The notes under the pieces were generated by a model, which saw nothing but the letters and a program-made list of their open reading frames with translations, made no database searches and was not told the DNA's origin. Both the position numbers and the translations under genes were made by a program. A stretch of DNA of 9,405 bases from Betaproteobacteria bacterium. Lineage in GTDB: Bacteria > Pseudomonadota > Gammaproteobacteria > Burkholderiales > Casimicrobiaceae. Position 1 is the stretch's first letter. Each line of letters starts with the position of its first letter. Shown here piece after piece: positions 5,887-9,405 of this stretch. Where the stretch lies: NCBI GenBank assembly GCA_025355395.1, contig JANXZT010000311.1, positions 1 through 9,405 of the forward strand. Reading direction: 5' to 3'.

Positions 5887-6996
5887 GTGGAGACGATCGG
5901 CGTCCATGTCGACGGCGTATCCAAGCGCTATGCGCATCGCGTGAAGGGTGAAGTATATGCCGCCCGCGACGTGAGGCTCGACGTCCGGCCGGGCGAGTTT
6001 CTGACCTTGCTGGGCCCCTCGGGTTGCGGCAAGACGACGACACTGCGAATGATTGCCGGATACGAAAAGCCGGATTCAGGACGCGTTCGCTTTGGCGGGC
6101 AGGACGTGACCGACCTGCCGGCGAACCAGCGCAACATTGGCTTCGTATTCCAGAATTACGCGCTTTTTCCGCACCTTTCGGTGTTCGAGAACGTTGCCTA
6201 CGGCCTGCGCGTGCGCGGACAGAACGACGACGTGATCAGAAAGAGCGTCGGCGACGTTCTTACGCTGGTCGGCCTTGCCGGATACGAGCAGCAGTTTTCC
6301 GGTCAGCTCTCGGGCGGCGAGCAGCAGCGCGTCGCGCTCGCGCGCGCGATCGTCATCCGGCCACGCGTGCTGTTGTTCGATGAGCCGCTGTCCAATCTCG
6401 ATGCGAAGCTGCGGGTCCAGATGCGACAGGAAATTCGAGACCTGCAGCGCCGGCTCGCGATCACGACCGTATACGTGACCCACGATCAGGAAGAAGCGAT
6501 GGCGGTGTCCGACCGGATCGCCGTGATGCACCAGGGCAGCGTCGTGCAGCAAGGAACTGCCGAGGACCTCTACCATCGCCCGGCGTCCCAGTTCGTGGCG
6601 CAATTCGTCGGCCGCATGAATCTCGTCGCGGGACGGGTGGCGGCGATCGTCGGGGAGACAGTGAATATCGCGGCGCTCGGGACGCTGATCAGCGCCCGGT
6701 CGCCGCCCAACGGTCTTGCGCCGGGCGATCCGGTGCAGCTTATCGTCCGCCCCGAAGCCATCGAAGTCATCCGCGGCGACACAGGCACATTGCACGCAAC
6801 CATTGTATCGCGCACGTTTCTCGGTGAAAAAATCGAGTATTTAGTACGCTGCGAGGGTGAAATGCTGCAGATCGTCCGCTACAACGCCGGGCCCGGCGAC
6901 CTTATTCCCGAGGGTGCAACTGTCTCACTTCGCTTTGCCGCGGACGCCGTAACTGTCCTTACGAATACCGGTGTGGAGGGTCGCGGGAGTGAGTGA
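5887..6996 (+). CDS. ABC importer ATP-binding protein (FbpC/PotA/AfuC-like)
   Basis: The cytoplasmic ATPase of the importer, 369 residues from GTG 5887, or 371 if ATG 5881 (ATGA overlap with the permease stop) is used. Counting from GTG: Walker A GPSGCGKT at 43-50, Q-loop Gln89, signature LSGGEQQ at 141-147, Walker B RVLLFDEP at 160-167 with catalytic Glu166, and H-loop His199 in VTHDQEEAM. Roughly the last 120 residues form a TOBE-type accessory region (for example VQLIVRPEAIEVIRG and SRTFLGEKIEYLVR), as in ferric, polyamine and phosphonate importers. All catalytic residues are present. The order receptor, fused permease, ATPase supports a complete importer. The ATPase class alone does not identify the substrate. 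Its last 8 bases overlap the start of the next gene. Confidence 0.92.
   Translation: METIGVHVDGVSKRYAHRVKGEVYAARDVRLDVRPGEFLTLLGPSGCGKTTTLRMIAGYEKPDSGRVRFGGQDVTDLPANQRNIGFVFQNYALFPHLSVFENVAYGLRVRGQNDDVIRKSVGDVLTLVGLAGYEQQFSGQLSGGEQQRVALARAIVIRPRVLLFDEPLSNLDAKLRVQMRQEIRDLQRRLAITTVYVTHDQEEAMAVSDRIAVMHQGSVVQQGTAEDLYHRPASQFVAQFVGRMNLVAGRVAAIVGETVNIAALGTLISARSPPNGLAPGDPVQLIVRPEAIEVIRGDTGTLHATIVSRTFLGEKIEYLVRCEGEMLQIVRYNAGPGDLIPEGATVSLRFAADAVTVLTNTGVEGRGSE
6975..6980 (+). promoter_or_regulatory. Ribosome binding site GGAGGG for GTG 6989, inside the ATPase gene
   Basis: GGAGGG ends 8 bases before GTG 6989 and lies within the last codons of the ATPase gene. It supports 6989 over the upstream GTG 6971, which would place the site inside its own frame. 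It also points to coupled translation of the downstream gene. Confidence 0.55.
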
Positions 6997-7651
6997 ACCA
7001 TCTGCCGATGTCGCCATCCTTCTCGTGGATGCGGGGATTGCGCGTCGTTCCTCGGAAGCCCCTACGAAGCCTTTAGCCAGCTCAAAGGCAGACACTTTGC
7101 GGGGACGAAAAAAACGCGCTTCGGTCGGTCGCTCCGGCTTGCCTGCCTTGCTCCTGCTCGTAGGGCTCTCATTCGCATCAGGTGCCGCGGTGCACAGCAG
7201 TGCGGCGGAGGCACCACGCGAAGTACATGGGATGGCCGACGCCTTTGCCGCGCCCGGCGTGGCACTTGCCTGGGGCGTCGTGCGGGGAGCCAGCGAAACG
7301 GCAACGGTCGTCGTCGTGCGTATCGTCACCGATCCGGCGTCGTACCCATGGCTCGCCGTTGCAGGCGGCGATCCCTTTACGCAGCGCAAGCAGCCGTTGC
7401 TACCGGCGATACGGAGTACCGGTGTCACCGACCTGCGGTTGCCTCGAGCCCACTTCGCCGACTTTCCTCGCACCGAGTTGCGCTTCTACGAATCCGCGGC
7501 GGCAGCGCAGCAGGATAGGCCCGCGCTCGTCGTGTACTTTCTTGGCGTGCCGGATACCACACCCGAGTTCGCAACCGAGGACAAGCTCCAGTCGTATCTC
7601 AATGATCGCGTTGCACGCCTCCCCGACGGGACCGGGAGCAAGGCGCCATAG
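6989..7651 (+). CDS. Unrecognised secreted or membrane-anchored protein, fourth gene of the importer operon
   Basis: I do not recognise this 220-residue protein (from GTG 6989). An unusual 44-residue N-terminal stretch precedes a basic segment (RGRKKRASVGR, 38-48), one hydrophobic run (LPALLLLVGLSFASGAA, 51-67) and a signal-peptidase-like SSAAEA ending at Ala75. The remaining part, about 145 residues, is presumably periplasmic: it has an alternating hydrophobic stretch ATVVVVRIV (105-113), a PALVVYFLGVPDTTPEF block (178-194) and a polar tail. There is a single membrane-like segment and no cysteine. It overlaps the ATPase stop by 8 bases, so it is probably cotranslated and could be an accessory factor of the importer. 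A TTG at 7097 (residue 37) would give a textbook signal peptide beginning RGRKKR; the N-terminal 36 codons have a low GC third position compared with the neighbours, which favours that later start, but no good Shine-Dalgarno precedes it. Function unknown. Confidence 0.72.
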   Translation: MSEPSADVAILLVDAGIARRSSEAPTKPLASSKADTLRGRKKRASVGRSGLPALLLLVGLSFASGAAVHSSAAEAPREVHGMADAFAAPGVALAWGVVRGASETATVVVVRIVTDPASYPWLAVAGGDPFTQRKQPLLPAIRSTGVTDLRLPRAHFADFPRTELRFYESAAAAQQDRPALVVYFLGVPDTTPEFATEDKLQSYLNDRVARLPDGTGSKAP

Positions 7652-7748
7652 CCCGTGCTGAACGCGACGATTACAACAGCATGGTGATCATTCATGGAGC
7701 TTCCGGGTCGGCTAAAGAACAGCGCGACGTCGGTCGGCTTGAGGCCAG
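7652..7748. other. Convergent gap between the importer operon and the dehydrogenase gene
   Basis: A 97-base gap between two converging genes. I looked for a hairpin followed by a T-run on either strand and found none convincing, so how the two transcripts end is not visible. Confidence 0.5.
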
Positions 7749-9182
7749 TCAGTCCATCTGAGTGATGAACTTGGTATTGAGATATCCGTCGAACGTTTCC
7801 GTCCCACCTTCTCTGCCATAGCCGCTATCGTTGATTCCGCCAAACGGTGTCTCCGGGAAAGTCATTCCGATGTGATTGATATTGACCATGCCGGCAGCAA
7901 GCGCGTTGGATACCGCATGTGCAGTCTTTGATGACGTCGTGAACGCGTACGCGGCCAGCCCATAGTGCAGACTGTTGGCACGGCGCACGACCTCGTCAAA
8001 ATCCTTGAAGGGCGTCACCGCGGCTATGGGCCCGAATGGCTCATCGGTCATCAAGCGCGATCGGTCCGGAAGATCGGTGACGACCGTAGGGGCAAAAAAG
8101 TTGCCCTTGGTGCCAATGCGCTTCCCGCCCGTGGCGATCTTTCCTCCGTGCGTGAGTGCGTCTTCAACGAAGAGCTCCATCGCCTCGACCCTTCGCGAAT
8201 GGCACAACGGGCCCATCTGCGTACCTTCATCCAACCCTGCGCCCACATGGATGTTGCCGATGGCGCGAGTGAAGCGCTCCAGGTACGAATCATGAGCGTC
8301 TTGCTGAACGTAAAATCGGGTGGGTGAGATACAGACTTGGCCGGCATTGCGCATCTTGTAGACGGCGAGCATGTCCGCGGCTCGTTCGATATCGGCATCG
8401 TCGAAGATAATGACCGGCGCGTGCCCGCCGAGCTCCATCGTTACGCGCTTCATGTGCTGCCCCGCCAGAGCTGCCAACTGCTTGCCGACGGGCACCGAGC
8501 CGGTGAACGAGATTTTGCGCACGATGGGCGATCGAATCAAATACCCCGAGACCTCGCTCGGAACGCCCCAGACGAGGTTGAGGCACCCTGCAGGCAGGCC
8601 GGCATCTTCGAACAAGTGGCCCAGCGCCAGGATGGCCGAGGGAGCGTCTTCGGGACCCTTGAGTATGATCGTGCAGCCAGCACCGATAGCCGCACAGATC
8701 TTGCGGATGGCTTGATTGAACGGAAAATTCCAAGGCGTAAATGCAGCGCAAACACCGACAGGCTCGTACACCACCAGTTGTCGGACATTGGCCAATCGTG
8801 CCGGGATTACTCGCCCATAGATGCGGCGGCACTCCTCAGCGTGCCAGTCAGCGTGATCGGCGCAGGCTTTTACTTCGGCTAACGCTTCTGCGAGAGGCTT
8901 GCCTTGGTCGAGCGTCAGGTTCCGGGCGATCAGCGACGCGCGCTCTCGCGTCAGCTCACCGACCTTGCGCAACACCCGGCTACGCTCCATGGGCGAATTC
9001 TTGCGCCACGACTCGAACGCGCGCTGCGCGCTGGTCAAAGCCCGATCGAGGTCTGCGGTTGTCGCATGCGGCAATTGGCCAAGTATTTCGTCCGTGGCAG
9101 GATTCAAAACTTCCTGCTCCCGCCGACCTTCACCACTCAGCCACGTCCCGTCGATATATAGCGCGAGAGTTTCATACGTCAT
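7749..9182 (-). CDS. NAD-type aldehyde dehydrogenase, succinate-semialdehyde / 2-oxoglutarate-semialdehyde dehydrogenase-like
   Basis: A complete 477-residue cytoplasmic aldehyde dehydrogenase that oxidises an aldehyde to the acid with NAD(P)+. Active-site residues are all present: Asn152 in FTPWNFP, Lys175 in ILKGPE, the FTGS cofactor turn at 226-229, general base Glu250 in MELGGHAP, nucleophile Cys284 in GQVCISPTRF, and Glu381 in EPFGP. Glu178, at the end of the second cofactor strand, is the residue that favours NAD over NADP in this superfamily (GabD of E. coli has a Ser there, from memory). The blocks VCISPTRF and PVGKQLAALAGQHMKR resemble 2-oxoglutarate-semialdehyde dehydrogenases of the Azospirillum type and GabD relatives; which semialdehyde is used cannot be decided by eye. 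Phosphonoacetaldehyde dehydrogenase (PhnY) is a less likely option. The start ATG 9182 is supported by GAGGA at 9192-9196, 9 bases upstream. It is transcribed towards the importer operon and is not part of it. Confidence 0.92.
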   Translation of the reverse strand: MTYETLALYIDGTWLSGEGRREQEVLNPATDEILGQLPHATTADLDRALTSAQRAFESWRKNSPMERSRVLRKVGELTRERASLIARNLTLDQGKPLAEALAEVKACADHADWHAEECRRIYGRVIPARLANVRQLVVYEPVGVCAAFTPWNFPFNQAIRKICAAIGAGCTIILKGPEDAPSAILALGHLFEDAGLPAGCLNLVWGVPSEVSGYLIRSPIVRKISFTGSVPVGKQLAALAGQHMKRVTMELGGHAPVIIFDDADIERAADMLAVYKMRNAGQVCISPTRFYVQQDAHDSYLERFTRAIGNIHVGAGLDEGTQMGPLCHSRRVEAMELFVEDALTHGGKIATGGKRIGTKGNFFAPTVVTDLPDRSRLMTDEPFGPIAAVTPFKDFDEVVRRANSLHYGLAAYAFTTSSKTAHAVSNALAAGMVNINHIGMTFPETPFGGINDSGYGREGGTETFDGYLNTKFITQMD

Positions 9183-9405
9183 GGCAGGATTTCCTCGAAC
9201 GCACTGACTTGGGCAACCGCAGGCCGCTAAATGACTGTGAGCCTTCGATTAATTTGAGTCCAACGTCTTACCGAAGCTTTGCACGCGCGCCTGTTGCGCG
9301 CTCGTTGAGGCGGCCACATGCAGTGGTTTGGTTCTAGCGTCGGGGATCGGAACCCCCCACTTCGGTCGAAGCGCCTGGTTATGAATTTGATAATCGAAGT
9401 TGTGT
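9183..9405. other. Non-coding region upstream of the dehydrogenase gene
   Basis: This 223-base stretch holds the dehydrogenase ribosome binding site, the GC hairpin at 9285-9301, a small dyad CTTCGGTCGAAG at 9360-9371, and a GGGG/CCCC hairpin around 9342-9356. An ATG at 9381 opens eight codons to the edge but has no Shine-Dalgarno, so I do not call a gene. I see no strong promoter for the dehydrogenase. Confidence 0.5.
9285..9301. repeat. GC-rich stem-loop GCGCGC-CTGTT-GCGCGC
   Basis: A perfect 6-base stem around a 5-base loop, about 100 bases upstream of the dehydrogenase start. There is no T-run on either side, so it is not a typical intrinsic terminator. GCGCGC is self-complementary and fairly common in GC-rich DNA, so it may be chance. 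Confidence 0.3.

Noticed and set aside
4706..6043. Long 445-residue minus-strand open frame opposite the permease gene
   Set aside because: Its composition is extremely rich in Arg, Asp, Glu, His and Gln with no domain. It is the antisense shadow of the GC-rich permease and ATPase genes, which have clear family motifs.
3109..6996. Ferric-iron importer FbpABC as the name for the importer
   Set aside because: The layout fits, but the iron-binding tyrosine pair is replaced by Phe-Phe, so I give no fbp gene symbols.
9335..9372. tRNA-like T-arm on the minus strand (GGGG, 7-base loop TTCCGAT, CCCC), with ACCA farther along
   Set aside because: The loop lacks the conserved purine-A after TTC, the stem pairs only four bases, and no anticodon or D arm can be folded upstream. 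It is probably a chance hairpin.
9381..9405. Possible plus-strand gene start ATG 9381 running off the right edge
   Set aside because: Only eight codons are visible and there is no Shine-Dalgarno sequence, so it cannot be supported.

Overview
The window looks like chromosomal DNA of a GC-rich Gram-negative bacterium, most likely a proteobacterium (beta- or alpha-like; I cannot place it more finely by reading). The basis is the high GC at third codon positions, a lipobox lipoprotein, periplasmic binding proteins with Sec signal peptides, and a LolD/FtsX-type ABC pair. I see no rRNA, tRNA, transposase, phage gene or CRISPR array.

Left arm (1-1781, minus strand): a two-gene operon with an ABC ATPase of the LolD/MacB/YbbA class, followed with a TGATG stop/start overlap by an FtsX/MacB-type permease that runs off the left edge. 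The permease reads as an unbroken 370-codon frame from 1110 to base 1. A 203-base divergent region (1782-1984) separates this operon from a plus-strand gene. That region holds a perfect 7+2+7 dyad lying exactly in the 17-base spacer of a promoter-like pair.

Middle (1985-7651, plus strand): first an orphan PhnD-family phosphate/phosphonate-type binding lipoprotein without PhnC/PhnE partners. After a 257-base gap comes a compact importer operon: a family-1-type periplasmic binding protein, a fused two-domain inner-membrane permease, an ATPase with a C-terminal accessory domain, and an unrecognised secreted protein whose start overlaps the ATPase stop. The importer has the Fbp/Afu/PhnSTUV-like layout. 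The FbpA iron-binding Tyr-Tyr pair is replaced by Phe-Phe, so a ferric-iron label is probably wrong. A phosphorylated or phosphonate solute is a reasonable alternative, but it is not proven.

Right arm (7749-9182, minus strand): a complete NAD-type aldehyde dehydrogenase of the succinate-semialdehyde / 2-oxoglutarate-semialdehyde group, convergent with the importer operon, with about 220 bases of non-coding DNA upstream. Its connection to the importer is only positional.

Nothing here is a clear new system. The most useful leads are the unknown secreted fourth gene of the importer operon, the substrate of that importer, the orphan PhnD-like lipoprotein, and the dyad in its promoter.
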